Part shown: positions 11,472 through 23,814 of the stretch, piece after piece | How positions within the stretch are numbered: position 1 is the stretch's first letter | Layout of the letters: the number at the start of each line of letters is the position of its first letter | Assembly (NCBI GenBank): GCA_001414345.1 | Contig: LLCB01000037.1 | Location: forward strand, 214,509-278,508 | Length of the DNA stretch: 64,000 nt | Direction of reading: 5' to 3' | Source: Hymenoscyphus infarciens | Lineage: Eukaryota > Ascomycota > Leotiomycetes > Helotiales > Helotiaceae | The notes under the pieces: model-generated | What the model saw: the letters and a program-made list of their open reading frames with translations, nothing else | Databases searched by the model: none | Told to the model about the DNA's origin: nothing | Made by a program: the position numbers and the translations under genes

Positions 11472-14005
11472 CTAGGTGGACTTATCCTCGTCAATGGGTT
11501 CATTAAGGAGCAGTCGGCCAAGATAACGTAGCTCGTAGCAACGAGAGTTGACTGGATCAAATCGGGGTTGCTCACGAGCACGAGTAACTTTTTCCTCTGT
11601 GAAAAAACGGTCATGTCAGCCCACGAAACTTGAGAGGGGAGAGAAGAAAAAACTTACCAGTTACATAAAGCTTGCGGAAAAAGTTCCTATGAGTCTCAGA
11701 AATATCCGTGTGGATAACGCCATCAGCTGTGAAAGTTACCACGGGAGTAACATTCTTTAAATGTAAGAGCATATTAAGCATGTTAGTGACATCTTCAGCT
11801 TGGGTGGCAAACGAGAATGGTGGCTGTATGAGTGGCCAGTCCTTTAGAAGATTTTCTTGCTCCCAAAAATTGAAGAACCAAGTGCATTTCTCCAAGCAAT
11901 TGAGAATGAGGATACCAGTGAGGAAAATCTCGAAGGATTGTCTAAAACCTTGACCAAGGAGATGTTTTTCGATATTCGCTAGAACCTCTTTCGTGAGTTG
12001 AGCCGCCTTTCTTTCAACAACAGAACCGAGCTGTGAATTGACAAGGCGCCATGATCGTTCGTCGATTATCGTGCCACTACCAACTGCATTTTGACTATTG
12101 AATCTCGAAGTCAAATTCCACCTAACCTCGTGGTCGACCAGAATATGCACCGTTGCCCAAAGCTCAAGCGCCTTGTTGAGAGTTTCCCGATGAAGATGGT
12201 TAGTGGAGGTCAAATTGACGACAGTATCCAAGGTAGTTCTCATAAACTCCGAGGGCTCGTGTTGGAAAAAATAAGGCTGCATTTGCCGGGTATATACGTC
12301 CATCTTTGCTCCCAGATCGTCGTTTTCTTGATCGAGGATATATACAGTTTGACTTTCAAAACCCTCGCCCATTCCCGTATCCATATTGGTGTCGACCGCG
12401 GCTTGACCTTCAAGAACATTGAAAGTGGCGTATATTTTGGTTTCTTGGTGAAGCGAGGCATCAATTTCTACGGCGGAGGCGCGAAAGACGACATGATCGG
12501 TCACGGCCTTGAGGTTGTTTGTCATGAGGAGATGATGCATACCTGCAGCAAACATACCCATCTCTGCTGGGAGGCGTTTGCGTGAGCACTCACTCTTCCA
12601 AACACGAGCACAGTCAACGTCCTTACACGTCTGGCAAGGTGTGCCTTCCCCACAGCATTTCTTCAAAAATCTGCATCGAGTACAAGCTCCCAGCTTCCGG
12701 ATACTTTGAACTGCAAGACGTCGTGAGTGGCTGAATTTGGATCGGGATTTCTGCGATTTCTTGTTTGAGCTTCGCTTTCCGTCTCCAGGCTCTGCACTGA
12801 ATTCTGTAGTCATAGACTCCGCGGAAGGAACCTGGGGTGATTGGAAGCTCAATTGATGTACGGGTTCGATACTTTGTTGGACTGGCTCTTGAAAGGCGTT
12901 GACCGAGCCTTCTCTGGCTGGCCAAGGCGTTGTTGCATCTTCGGGTGAGTGATGAATAAAATTATCAGGCATAGAAGCGTTTGCTTCCTGAATGGCCTGT
13001 ACAAATTCTCTCTCTCCAGCAGAAGTAACGGCAATATGGGGGTTCATGGGTGGCTCGTGGTTCACTAATTCGGGATCCAGCATGTTTGGACTAAAGTTGG
13101 CAGAAGCAAGCTGTGCCATTGAGGTTGCCTTGGCAGCCATTGCGATATTTGGCGAGGAGGAACGAGAACCCGCATGAAACATACCATGTGAGGACATAAA
13201 AGAAGGAGGATATGGATTATTAGGGTTGGGGGAAACGTCCACTCTAGGTGAATGTCCACTGTGGTGACTTGCGGTGAGAGCGCGAGCTTGGGCAGCCTCG
13301 ATCATTTGTTGCTGGTCTCGTCTTTGCTGCTCCATGACTATGGAAATTAGCATTTGAAATGTAGTTAGAATTCGAAGACTTGCTCTTTTTCTCGCGCGAG
13401 GCTCGCTGTTCATAACTGACTGGCGGATTGTCCAAAGTATACTGCTCTTGTAGCTTCAGATGATTCGAGGCACCCAGCTGCGACTGGTTTCCTCCTCCTT
13501 GATTGTGGGGTTGTTCAAAGTTCTTGGAAACCTCGGCCAGGACCTCGAGAGCACTCAGATTGAGGCCATTTTGTGCGGGAACGATAGCGCGATTGGGAGG
13601 GCCTTGGATTTGATATGTGCCGTCGTTGGGAAGTCCATTCTGTGCCAAAATCGCTGTTTCCCTCACCTGCTGGCTCAGATTTGGACATTTTCGAATCAAG
13701 TGAGCCATCAGCGCATCACATCTTCCCTTGGCGAAAAAGACGCCGCAGTTCCTGCATGTGTATTGATATCGATTCGATTGATCGTTTAGCTTGTTTCCGC
13801 GTTCGAAGTGCTCGCTGATCAAAGCTATGATAAGTTAACAACAGCCTTTCAAAGATTTACGGATTGTATGGTTGCCAATATGCGAATAGCGCATTGTTGA
13901 CGAGAAGCTGTTGGCCATAGGTAGGCGGTGGGAGGTAGGTAGTTCTAGGAGGACGCGTGGGTGGTAAGACTGGCAGAGCAACTTACGGTTTGGTTTTCTT
14001 CCCAT
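11472..14005 (-). CDS. BED-type plus C6 zinc transcription regulator
   Basis: Proposed exons 14005-13987, 13824-13421, 13326-11658 and 11596-11472, giving 738 residues. The first exon is only 19 bases (MGRKPN) and joins LISEHFERGNKL and a BED-like finger with CRNCGVFFAKGRCDALMAHL, a module typical of Pezizomycotina. A second cysteine cluster, ACTRCRFLKKCCGEGTPCQTC preceded by basic SRRLAVQSIRKLG, lies in the middle. The C-terminal half is helical and anonymous, like other fungal regulators of this type. The last intron is well supported because it restores an open C-terminus. The intron at about 13,327-13,420 is the weakest: the frame must shift there and GTCAGT...GAGCAG is my best fit. Role inferred as nuclear DNA-binding; targets unknown. 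Confidence 0.8.
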
Positions 14006-14219
14006 GGTTACAGATCAACTTCCCAGGAGGCGAGAGGCCAGCCAAGGGAGCTCTCAATTGCTGTATATCCCGAGTTCAGAGATAATCGATCGAGGAGGGG
14101 TGTTATTGAGGGCGGTGAGGTTCTCTCGAAGTTTGTGCCAGATCTATTTTGGCGGTGAGATTTCGTGAGTGTGGTGGTTGTAATTTTAGTGTCCGATTTA
14201 TGCTCCATGGTCATCCGAT

Positions 14220-14890
14220 ATTATTCCGTGCCTCGGCTGTCCAAATCTAACAAAAGTTAACACTAGCATTCCACTCACTACAAAGACTTTAGGTGAATTA
14301 CAAATTGTTCCCAGTCTCTGTAATAATTTGAATTCACTATCTAAAGATGCTCATTTGGCCAGGATGGGTGCAAGATTGTGGCTGCTTAAGAGTTAAAACT
14401 TAGGCCTATCTCAGGAATTGATAAATAATTATACTTATTATTTGTTATTCATGTTTATAGATAACGAGGTAGTCGTACTTAGCAGTATTTATATTTACAG
14501 CTAATTAGTTTATTCGTTAATACTTATAAGTATTTATCAAGAATTCGAAAAAGAACGAGGCTACTATTCTCTTAGGTATCTAATAACTTTTCCTGCCTCT
14601 AAATATCCTAGGCTATAATCAATCCTACTGTTTACTAGTCAATCAATTAAATTATAGTATATTTAAAATTCATATAACTCTTTTATTATAGACGTAATAT
14701 CTCTACATAGTACTATAAGAATATTTTTACAAATAGAGAATATTCGTTAAATTAAGACTTCGGTTCGTTATTTATCTTCGTAGAAAAAGAGCTGTTCGTA
14801 AATATATTTATAGGCCTCATGTTCTTACGGAGTCGCGAATATTTACGAATATCCGCCAAGGGAATATCCAAGGCCAACACTGTATTAGCC
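14220..14890. repeat. AT-rich RIP-like island
   Basis: From about 14,390 the sequence is TA-rich with many stops in all frames, including repeated TTCGTTA/AATATTTACGAATAT-like words near 14,745-14,850. No element family is recognisable. It separates the regulator promoter from the TDA10-type kinase 3' end. Confidence 0.5.
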
Positions 14891-14894
14891 TTGT

Positions 14895-15903
14895 TCAGAC
14901 CTCGATGACTTCTTTTACCTTTCTATCTCTACCTACAATTAATCTCAATTGCTTTCCTTTCTCCTTTATCACTCCCTCCCTTACACCTTCCACAAAGAGC
15001 TCATAAGCGGGAAAATATCCATCTACAAACTTCCTCACCTCTTCCATACTCATACCCGTGTCTTTTGCACTTCTCAATTCCGCTTCCTGCTGCTCCCTCC
15101 ATTCATAAACCCATCTTGTGTCCTCGGCATCAATATGAACAAAGGCATTGTATTCATCCGTCAATACATCATAGTCTTTCAACCTTTCGTTCACAAACAG
15201 CAAGTCTTCTAGCTTGTGGTCTTTGAGCGTGAGAGATGGAGCATCTCGTTTGGAGGCAACCATGGCAGGTGGGAGTGAACGGAAGCCGATACACCACCCC
15301 TCGAGTATTATGACTCGAATTGGAGGACTTCCGGGGGTGTTCGCTGTGTGCCAACTGGAAGAGGGTGTGCGATCACCTAGACCATTGTGGAGAGATTTAT
15401 CGTAACTTGGGATCTTGGTCTCTTCGTTGGCAAGAAGGGAAGCAATTACTTGACGGGCAAGCGCCATATCGTGTGTTCCTATTCATCCGTCAGCCATTCC
15501 TCCCCTTCCCTCGATAGAGAAACAAACCAGGTTCCCCCCGGTATTGTACGAGTTTGTTCTCCCCATTTTCCTTTGCCAATTTGGTTTGGCCTTCTCGTGG
15601 AAGATAGAGATCATCTATACTCAACACCAACGTCTCCAGCCCCTCTTTCTCAAGTAACGTTTCTGCGAGTTTGGAAACCAAGGTTGTCTTCCCGGCTCCT
15701 TGTACGCCATTGAGACCTATTATGAAGGGACGATTCGCTTTGGAGGGATCTTGGAGGTAGGCATGGAGACGAGTGATTATGAATGGAATGCAGTACGGAG
15801 ATTTATCGTCGACAGGTATTGTTTTGAGAGGTGCTGGTAGTGGGGTGGTAACAACAGCCGGAGGATTTAGAGTGGTGTGGGGTGTGGGGTTTCCTGAAGC
15901 CAT
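14895..15903 (-). CDS. TDA10/glycerate-kinase-like P-loop kinase
   Basis: Exons 15903-15528 and 15478-14895, 319 residues. The family (yeast Tda10/YGR205W, plant glycerate kinase fold) is an ATP-binding P-loop kinase; the yeast substrate is not settled. Seen: Walker A in GLNGVQGAGKTTLV (residues about 63-76), LVLSIDDLYLPREGQ, RGEPGTHDMALA across the intron, IILEGWCIGFRSL and WREQQEAELR near the C-terminus. The 49 bp intron has a GTTTGT donor and joins PG to THD, a junction conserved in the family. It is divergent from FOX2. Confidence 0.87.
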
Positions 15904-16486
15904 AATTATGACTTTGTTGTTATGTTTGGGAGACGAGAAGAGAAAAGGGGTTTGTGGTAAGCGAGGAGAGTAGGTGGTGAGGCATTTCTATCCAGAAATC
16001 CGAGTGAGTGAGTGATGGGACCTACAGACAGAAGTCCCTGGTGGAGTGAGCTGTGGTGGGTCCAAAGGTGGAGGTGAAGAAGAACTCACAACAGCTTCGA
16101 AGCAGTTTGGGTCTTGTTTTCACATGAAAGTAGCTCGAAGGTGATTACTTAACCCTATTATTGCAGTAATCGGATTAAGTAAGAAAATAGACTGGCACGT
16201 GGACTTGAAAGGTTCTCGTCTCGCCTTGACGCCTTGAAAGTGAGGCTTTCCCAGGCTTTCCCATGTGAAGATGAATGTGGGGTTCTCCAGCTTCCGGAGT
16301 TTGGTGGTTTGACAGGGACAGGGGCCGGGTTGCCGCCAACTAGACCGAGGCATGTGAGGAGGAAGCCGAAAGCAACATCTACTTAGCCATCCATACTCAT
16401 ACTCTCCCCCAACTCATTTAACCTCACTTTCCTCACTTCTTCCATTACCTAACACTGAGCAGACTGATTTGCTGAATACATTCACA
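15904..16486. promoter_or_regulatory. shared upstream region of the kinase and FOX2
   Basis: A 583 bp divergent intergenic region. CCTCGGTC and related CCGAGG-type words (CCGAGG read from CCTCGG near 16,345 on the minus strand) resemble the FarA/FarB fatty-acid response core CCTCGG known from Aspergillus. That would suit FOX2 upstream, but a single hexamer is weak evidence. Confidence 0.3.
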
Positions 16487-19400
16487 ATGTCCGAACTACG
16501 ATTTGATGGCCAGGTGGTCGTCGTAACAGGAGCTGGTGGGGGGCTCGGAAAGGCATATGCTCTGTTCTTCGGTTCGAGGGGTGCCAGCGTGGTCGTCAAC
16601 GACTTGGGAGGATCATTCAAAGGAGAGGGTACCTCTTCAAAGGTGAGCCGCACTCTCCCTTCCTATTCAAGGGCCTTTGGCTAACAGATTAATCAAAGGC
16701 AGCGGACGTGGTCGTCGACGAGATCAAAGCCGCTGGCGGCAAAGCAGTAGCCAACTACAACAGTGTTACCGATGGTGACAAGATCATCGAAACCGCTATA
16801 CAAAACTACGGCCGAATCGATGTTCTCCTCAACAACGCTGGTATTCTCCGAGATATCAGCTTCAAGAATATGACAGACAAAGACTGGGACTTGATCATCG
16901 ATGTCCATGTGAAGGGTTCATATAAGTGTGCGAGAGCAGCATGGCCACATTTCCGGAAACAAAAGTACGGAAGAGTTATCAATACTGCTTCTGCCGCGGG
17001 ACTTTTTGGTAGTTTCGGACAATGCAACTATTCCGCGGCCAAGTTGGCAATGGTTGGTTTCACAGAAACGTTGGCAAAGGAGGGGGCTAAATACAACATT
17101 CATGCCAATGTTATTGCACCCATCGGTAAGAAACCCGGTTCTTGTTGTACCTTCAGCTTCTAATCCGTCATAGCCGCCAGCAGAATGACCGAAACTGTCA
17201 TGCCACCTGATCTCCTCCAAAACCTCAAGCCAGACTGGATTGTTCCACTGGTGGCCTGCCTTGTTCACAAAGATTCCGAAGAAAACGGTTCTATTTTCGA
17301 AGCTGGAGGTGGACACGTTGCAAAACTCAGATGGGAACGTTCCAGCGGACTGTTATTGAAGGCAGATGATTCGTATACACCCGGTGCCATTTTGAAGAAG
17401 TGGGATAAAGTCAATGACTTTTCTAAAGATGCTCAATATCCAAGTGGTGTAGCCGATTTCTTGGGCTTGCTCGAGGAGTCGATGAAGTTGGGTCCTAATG
17501 ATAAAGGAGAGACTTTGGATTTCAAGGGAAAGGTTGCTTTGGTTACTGGTGGTGGTGCCGGGTAAGCAAATTCAACTCGGGTTTAATTGAGGATAATGCT
17601 GACATCTTTTTTTAAGAATCGGTCGCGTGTACTGCTTGGCATTTGCAAAATACGGTGCTTCAGTTGTCGTCAATGACTTGATGAACCCAGACGACGTGGT
17701 TAAGGAAATCCAGAAGCTTGGCGGAAAGGCAGTTGGTGTGAAGGCTTCTGCCGAGGATGGAGATACCGTTGTCAAAGCTGCTATCGATGCATTTGGCAGA
17801 ATCGATATTATTGTCAACAATGCTGGCATCCTCAGGGATAAAGCATTTACGAACATGGACGATAAAATGTGGGACCAAGTCATGTCCGTTCACTTGAGAG
17901 GCACATACAAAGTCACCAAAGCCGCATGGCCATACTTCCTCAAGCAGAAGTATGGACGTGTAGTCAACACTACTTCAACGAGTGGTATTTATGGAAATTT
18001 TGGACAAGCAAACTATGCAGCAGCAGTAAGTCTCCTCGTAATGTACAGTCCCTGTGAAAAGCTAACCGAAATAGAAATGCGGAATCCTCGGGTTTTCAAG
18101 AGCGCTTGCGCGCGAAGGTGCCAAATACAACATTTTCGTCAACACAATTGCTCCAAATGCTGGTACTGCCATGACAAAAACAATCTTACCAGAAGAGTTA
18201 GTACAAGCTTTCAAGCCAGATTACATAGCTCCATTGGTCGTCGCACTTTGCTCCGACAAGGTCCCAAAACCACCAACTGGAAATCTCTACGAGGTTGGTA
18301 GTGGGTGGGTTGGACGTACAAGATGGCAAAGATCCGGAGGACATGGATTCCCAATCGATGTTGCTTTGACCCCCGAGGAGGTTCTGAAGAACTGGAAGAG
18401 AATCACCGATTTTGAAGATGGTAGAGCAGATAACCCAGAAGATCCACAAGATGGACTTAAGAGCATTATGGCGAATATGCAGAACAAGAAGGGTGGTGCC
18501 AGCAAGGTATGATCCTTGCCCTCCTTTGTTTGGGTTTTTGTATAATTATAGCATTACCCTTCAAATGAAAAATAAATATTAACAGGTTTTTTTTTTGCCG
18601 ACAGAAGAGTGATGACAGTAATGCGAATCCTGAAGTTCTTGCGAATATTGAGAAAGCGAAGAAAGCCGAATCCAAAGGCACCGAGTTCAAGTACGAAGAG
18701 AAGGATGTCATTCTTTACAACCTTGGTGTTGGAGCAAAGAAGACTGATTTGCCATTGGTTTTGTAAGTTCATCTGCGGTTTTGTCTTGTTAAATGGGGAT
18801 GCTAATTGTAGCAGCGAGGGCGATGATAACTTTCAGACACTTCCAACTTTTGGTGTCATCCCATTCTTCTCCGCTGAAGCACCATTTAATATGGATGACG
18901 TGGTGCCAAATTTCTCCCCAATGATGCTCCTTCATGGCGAGCAATACCTCGAGATTCTCCAATATCCAATCCCTACTTCAGCGACCCTAGTTTCTCACGC
19001 CAAGCTTCTCGAAGTGGTCGATAAGGGTTCAGCAGCTATTTTGAAAACTGGAATTACCACAGTCAACAAAGAGACTAGCAAACCACTTTTCTACAACGAA
19101 TCGACAGTCTTCATCCGGGGATCCGGTGGATTCGGAGGACAAAAGAAGCCCCAAGATAGAGGTGCCAGTACCGCAGCCAACACCCCACCAAAGCGAGCCC
19201 CAGATTGCGTCGTTGAGGAAAAGACAACCGAGGAGCAAGCAGTCTTGTATCGTCTTAGCGGAGATTACAACCCACTTCACGTCGACCCAGCGTTCGCCAA
19301 GATGGGAGGATTCAAGCAACCTATCCTTCATGGTCTCTGCTTCTTTGGCATCGCTGGCAAGGCAATCTACGCTCAATTCGGGAAGTTCAAGAGTATCAAA

Positions 19401-19562
19401 GTGCGATTTGCGGGGACTGTGTTGCCTGGTGAGACACTGGTGACGGAGATGTGGAGGGAGGGTGGGAAGGTTATCTTCCAGACTAAGGTTAGGGAGACGG
19501 GGAAGCTGTGTATTTCAGGGGGAGCGGTGGAGTTGGTTGATGAGGGGAAGACGAAGTTGTGA
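16487..19562 (+). CDS. fox2: peroxisomal multifunctional beta-oxidation enzyme Fox2
   Basis: Seven exons, 16487-16642, 16699-17125, 17174-17561, 17617-18025, 18075-18506, 18605-18762 and 18815-19562, give about 905 residues, the usual Fox2 length. It carries out the second and third steps of peroxisomal beta-oxidation (2-enoyl-CoA hydratase 2 and D-3-hydroxyacyl-CoA dehydrogenase). Two tandem SDR domains are visible: A with [12 protein letters not shown] and YSAAK; B with TGGGAGIG, NNAG and YAAAK, the last split by an intron. A MaoC-like hydratase domain follows, with [10 protein letters not shown] and ILHGLCFFG. The C-terminus is KTKL, a weak variant of the PTS1 peroxisome signal. The last intron ends in TAGCAG, a tandem acceptor: 18812 or 18815 may be used, adding or removing one serine. 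Confidence 0.93.
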
Positions 19563-19792
19563 TTGTTTGATGGAATAGGATCGAAATGTGTATAAATAGA
19601 AGTCTTCATTCTCTAGGAACTTGGCATTTCTGTGACTAAATCCCCGCGGATCCAGTGTGCACCGTCGCAGCTGCTTCTTTAAGAAATGTGCGAACGCTCT
19701 CGCTTAGTTGAAGATAAGTATCCCAGAAGGTTTGGAACAATCGTATTCTCATGCACCCGTCGCCCATCAGTAGGGGTGCCTGTCCACCACAA

Positions 19793-20110
19793 ATCTTTTG
19801 GCGCCCAAATATGAGGCATGTCTTACTCGCAAATTCATTTTTGGCCCCCAAAATTACCCGTGGCTTACCCGTGGTTTACTCGTAGCTTACTTGTAGCTTA
19901 CCCGCACCTCAGTTTTTGGTCCCCAAATATAAAGCTTACTCGACCATCAGTAATTAACTGAACACTCATCGAGTAAGCTGCACGATCAGCTGGCTTACCC
20001 CTAATTGATTTTTGGCCCCCAAATTTGAAAAATGGCTTACTCGACAATCAACAGCTTAGTCGCCAATTGATGGGTTACTCGCTCCGAATTTTTGGCCCCC
20101 AAAATTAAAC
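19793..20110. repeat. cluster of diverged short repeats
   Basis: The word TTTTGGCCCCCAAA (or one-base variants) occurs near 19,797, 19,838, 19,913, 20,010 and 20,089, with GGCTTACTCG/TAGCTTACCCG words scattered between. Spacing is irregular (about 40-100 bp), so this is a degenerate cluster and not a clean satellite. Each TTTGGCCCCCAAA is close to a self-complementary palindrome. No coding potential. Confidence 0.6.
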
Positions 20111-21645
20111 TTCATATTCCTCGCCTCTTGTGAGTTTGAAAGTAAATCAAGACGAGCTGATTTAACAATAAAAATCCTATGGTTGTGCGCTCGATCGTCA
20201 ATGTTTGACGCTGTTTCGAATGCTGGTTCTCCAAGGAATTTCAACTCTGATAGTCGGTTTTCTTCATCCTTCAACGATGCTTCTTTATCTAAATGTCCGC
20301 TTGTTGGCAAATGCGACAGGGGAACTTGGGAGCTGGTTTCCAGCTTGTAATCGGTCCAGGAGCGTTTTAGGTAGTAAATAGTGTTATATAGTTTCCTAGA
20401 ATAAATTTGTAGGTATGAGAAGGGAATTGGTTCTGAAATTAAATTTCAAAAGAGCAAGGGTTAATAAATCAATGAGCTGAGAAGAGAGGGGGTGTTTAAG
20501 AAATAGAGAGTTAAGGGACCAACCTTTATTAACTCTTGAAATCCATTCCAAGTCCATGAAGAACTCATCTCAACCCTCAAATGTCTTTCCGCCACCGATC
20601 TTTGAAAGAAAACCACAATAATAATAAACCAAGACCAAGACCCCAAAATTTAACGTTCTTGTCCTTTTTTCATGCCTCCCCCACTCGCTTCGCCCTCTCT
20701 ATGTCTTCTTTGGCTTTCCTTTGTTTCGTCCAATTTATCGCCATCTCTCATAGCTCTCTCTGCCGCTCTTTTCCGGCCTCCCGTTCCGTCCACATTTCCC
20801 ATTCTTCCTCCATTTCATCCTTCTCAAGTTGAATTGCGTAAGAGGGTATATAATGAAGGTGAGATATGAACTTACTGGGGGAAGAACCATGCTGTAACTT
20901 TGTGGGTTTGGTGGCGATGGTTAGTGAAAAATAATGGTAATAATGGTAAGTGAAGATGTAAAGTTATAATGGGTCTGGCGTGTATCTTACTTTGGCTTTC
21001 TACTCTTTCGCTAGAATTTTGTTCTAGAGGTATTGAGGAACGAGACTCATCGAGAAAGATACTTAAATGCTGAAATCTCCAGAGGTTAAAAAGTAGAACA
21101 TGTTTTCGGAGATGTCGGGGTCGATACATGACGGGCAGGTTATAAACCGGTTCCAGTCTTCGTAGCTTATTTTTGCTTGCCATGTTTCTCTGAACAACTA
21201 TCTTTCTCTTCGAGGGATTTTCATAGGCTTGTACCGAGTACCTTTTGAAGAACACTGGTCTAAGTCTCGCAGCGGTAGCTTCTGGCGCTTAGGAGAGGAA
21301 TCGGATTATCTGGTGAGTTTTCTAGTAATAATTGCTTTGAATGTCTCTAAATTAACAGGCCTGTGGTCACAAGAAATATGTAACAACTAAGTAAACAAGC
21401 CATAGGTAGAAAGCGGAGTAGGGAAAAGTTCCATGCAAATACTGTTGGAAATGGGAAACTTGGCTCAAAGCGACGGTTTGGTGGGCCAGTCAAAAGCTAC
21501 AGCTTTTGTGGTGGCGCTGCTCAAAACAACCAGGAATATGCGGACAAGACGAAGTTGTAAAGGAGAAAAGAATTAATGCAAAGTCTTTCGTATGACAGGC
21601 TGTTTTATTGAAGTTATTCCCCGGAGTCAAGACTTTCTCATTTTC
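20111..21645. other. 1.5 kb without a supported gene
   Basis: Contains a pyrimidine-rich tract (about 20,640-20,830) and several open stretches, none with domain features, convincing codon use or splice continuity. It may hold a promoter or UTRs; I see nothing definite. Confidence 0.4.
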
Positions 21646-22061
21646 TCAGCGCCCTTTGAAAAGCCCTTTCTCCAACCACCGATCAAATTCATGCTTGAGA
21701 TGAGGGAATAAAGCTAGAATACCAATGCCCAAACACAGAAAAGGGACTGGCAAGCCTCCTGGTTTTGTCGCCGGTCTCACTTTTTGAATTGCCTATTTTG
21801 TAATTAGTCAGAGCACCGTGCAAGGATGAACTTTAAACTTACTGGCAGAAGATCTGGAGGATTGCTGGATTGTTTTGGGTCTTGTGGATTGGAAGGGTGG
21901 GTTGATGGATCGGCTGAATGATACGTAGTTTCGCGTTGCCTTCCCGGGACATTTGGAGATCTACGGACATTGTATAGATAAAAACCTACACCACTGGCAG
22001 CAGCCACACTAGCAGCAGTGATGTTGATCAAGAAAGTGATTCTGGATCTTGGTGGAGTCAT
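21646..22061 (-). CDS. small two-helix membrane protein, function unknown
   Basis: Exons 22061-21843 and 21792-21646, 121 residues. The intron has a textbook GTAAGT donor and a CTGACTAAT branch site. Residues about 9-30 form a small-residue-rich helix ending in GVGFYLYN. A Pro/Ser/Asn-rich linker follows (SNPQDPKQSSNPPDLLP), and a second helix near residues 87-103 (LPVPFLCLGIGILALF). The C-terminus is short and basic. I do not recognise a family. A broken relative lies immediately upstream (see 22,443-22,920), which supports this being a real gene that was duplicated locally. Membrane location, possibly organellar, is inference. Confidence 0.65.
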
Positions 22062-22442
22062 CGTTGGGTGTTGTGTTGTCGGAATGTGGGTGGAGTGAAG
22101 AAGTAAAGTAGGAGGAGAAAGATCGGATTTGACGTTGGTCTTATAACTTACTTATGAGTCTTATTAACTTTACTTGGCAGTTCCTTCTAACGACTTTGAT
22201 ATGCTAGGTTATTCGAGATGAGCTAGAGAAATCATACGGAACTGGGTTAAAGGATGAGACAAGATTCTATTGATTACTTTCTGCAAAACTTGACGAGGGT
22301 TTGTATTTCTTTGAATATTACACGGACCATCCTTTTAGGTAATTCGAAAGATAAATTGGGAGAATTTCAAGAAATGGACGTAGTAAAGTGACCTCTTTTC
22401 TCTATCTCCTGCTCCCTTCTTCCACATTTTGATTTGCCTTTC

Positions 22443-22920
22443 TCATAGTACGGAGCGAGTGAGAGATCTGGCTCCATGCTTCCGATGCGCGACCCAGTGT
22501 TCCATCCCTCTCCTCAAGTGCACTCTTATTCTCTTCTCACTACTCTCCCTGTGCTGCACATCTGTATCATTGTGCTTTTCGAATAAATCCAACGTCTTTT
22601 CTACCCTGGCCTGGAACTCTGTTACAAAATCCGCCACATCTTCTCTCAGGACGTCAAGCTTCTTTTTGGCTGCTGCAAGCTTGTCCGGGGCCAGTGAGTA
22701 CCTGGATTGTAAGTTTTGGAGCTTTTTGGCAACTTACTGGAGGTGCAAGAACCGTAATGCTAGATCAGTTTTGGTTTTGGTCTTGTGGTGTATTTGAAGG
22801 ACGGCTTGATAGGTTGTTGGTTGAAGGATATGTACCTTCACCTTGCTTCTCAGAGACGCTGGGGGATTTACAGGCGTTGTAGAGGTAGCAACCTACACTA
22901 CTGGCCGCAGTGAGGTTGGG
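22443..22920 (-). pseudogene. broken paralogue of the small membrane protein gene
   Basis: Minus-strand 22,920-22,740 matches exon 1 of the neighbouring gene: ASSVGCYLYN against ASGVGFYLYN, then SNTPQDQNQN against SNPQDPKQSS, ending at a GTAAGTTG donor in the equivalent place (GTAAGTTT in the intact gene). The start codon region is lost and a TGA interrupts the frame soon after NQN. Downstream, 22,710-22,443 holds a different open exon-like stretch, helical and charged (KLAAAKKKLDVLREDVADFV and onward), not related to exon 2 of the intact gene. Whether the two parts belonged to one transcript is unclear. Confidence 0.55.
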
Positions 22921-23814
22921 TTGAGTGTGGTTGGAATGAGAGGCAAGGCGGAAAAAGAAAAAGGACGGACTTGACGTTGCTGTTTATTTGTATCTTGTTA
23001 GTAGCTGTGGAAACCTTGGCCTTGGAAATTCCTAGTCTCGTCAAGATGTTCATGTACTAGATAATTCGAGAATTCACGAGAAAATGTTTCAGCACAGAAC
23101 TCCAAGTCCAAAAATGGTTTAACTTCTATAAAAATTCTTCAAAAAAAGCCAAGTCCAGCCCCCACCCTCCCTGAAAAAAGACTAACAAAAATCTTCTTAC
23201 GAACCGCAAACGCAACACTAAAACACACCAACAAACCCACCGCTCAAACCACAGCCTAGAACAAAACCCAAGTCAGAAACTCCTCACCCCGCTGTAACCG
23301 CTCCTCCCGCCTCTCCTCACTCGTCCTCTCGCCTTGGCCCTAGTTATAGTGAAATGAGGTTAAGCAAGACTGATAATGGTGTAAGTGATTTTATAGTGAA
23401 GTGAGTTTTAGTTTGAGTGAAATGTGTACGCGTGAATACGTGAAGACATAAAGGTGGAGTTGAGTATAACAAGAAAGAGACAGTAACAAGCAGTCAGGTT
23501 GGTAGTACTTTCCTTGTAAGAACTTCTCGTTTTCCTAGCCTTCTCACGACGACTGTAAAATTTCAGCATAGTATTACACAGTTCTCAACGAATCAAACAC
23601 GTCTCCCAGATAGCAAATGAGTTTAATTAATATCAGAGCAAAAACTCGCTCGGCAAATAGGTATATCGCAACGCCAAGCTAGAAGCCCTCCCAAATGAAT
23701 ATAGTAGCCGATCCCGATAAGCACCCTCTCTCTATCATACAGATATAAACAACGTCTGTAGCAAAATCATCATCCATATTCCCATAAGCTGTAATGAACA
23801 CGTCCTATCCCACT
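22921..23814. other. 0.9 kb without a supported gene
   Basis: Low-complexity GTGA/AGTG tracts near 23,340-23,420. A short minus-strand open piece near 23,345-23,270 (GQGERTSEERREERLQRGEE) follows a plausible acceptor but I could not connect it to a start or a downstream exon. Nothing definite. Confidence 0.35.

Noticed and set aside
20581..20869. Plus-strand open frames rich in Ser, Phe and Leu
   Set aside because: They arise from a pyrimidine-rich tract and lack any domain or codon-use signal; more likely promoter or UTR.
20872..21255. 127-codon minus-strand open frame
   Set aside because: No recognisable features, no start context, and odd composition; chance open frame.
23270..23345. Minus-strand exon-like piece with charged residues and a downstream hydrophobic stretch
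   Set aside because: No start codon, no frame continuity into the hydrophobic part, and candidate introns are only about 32 bp.
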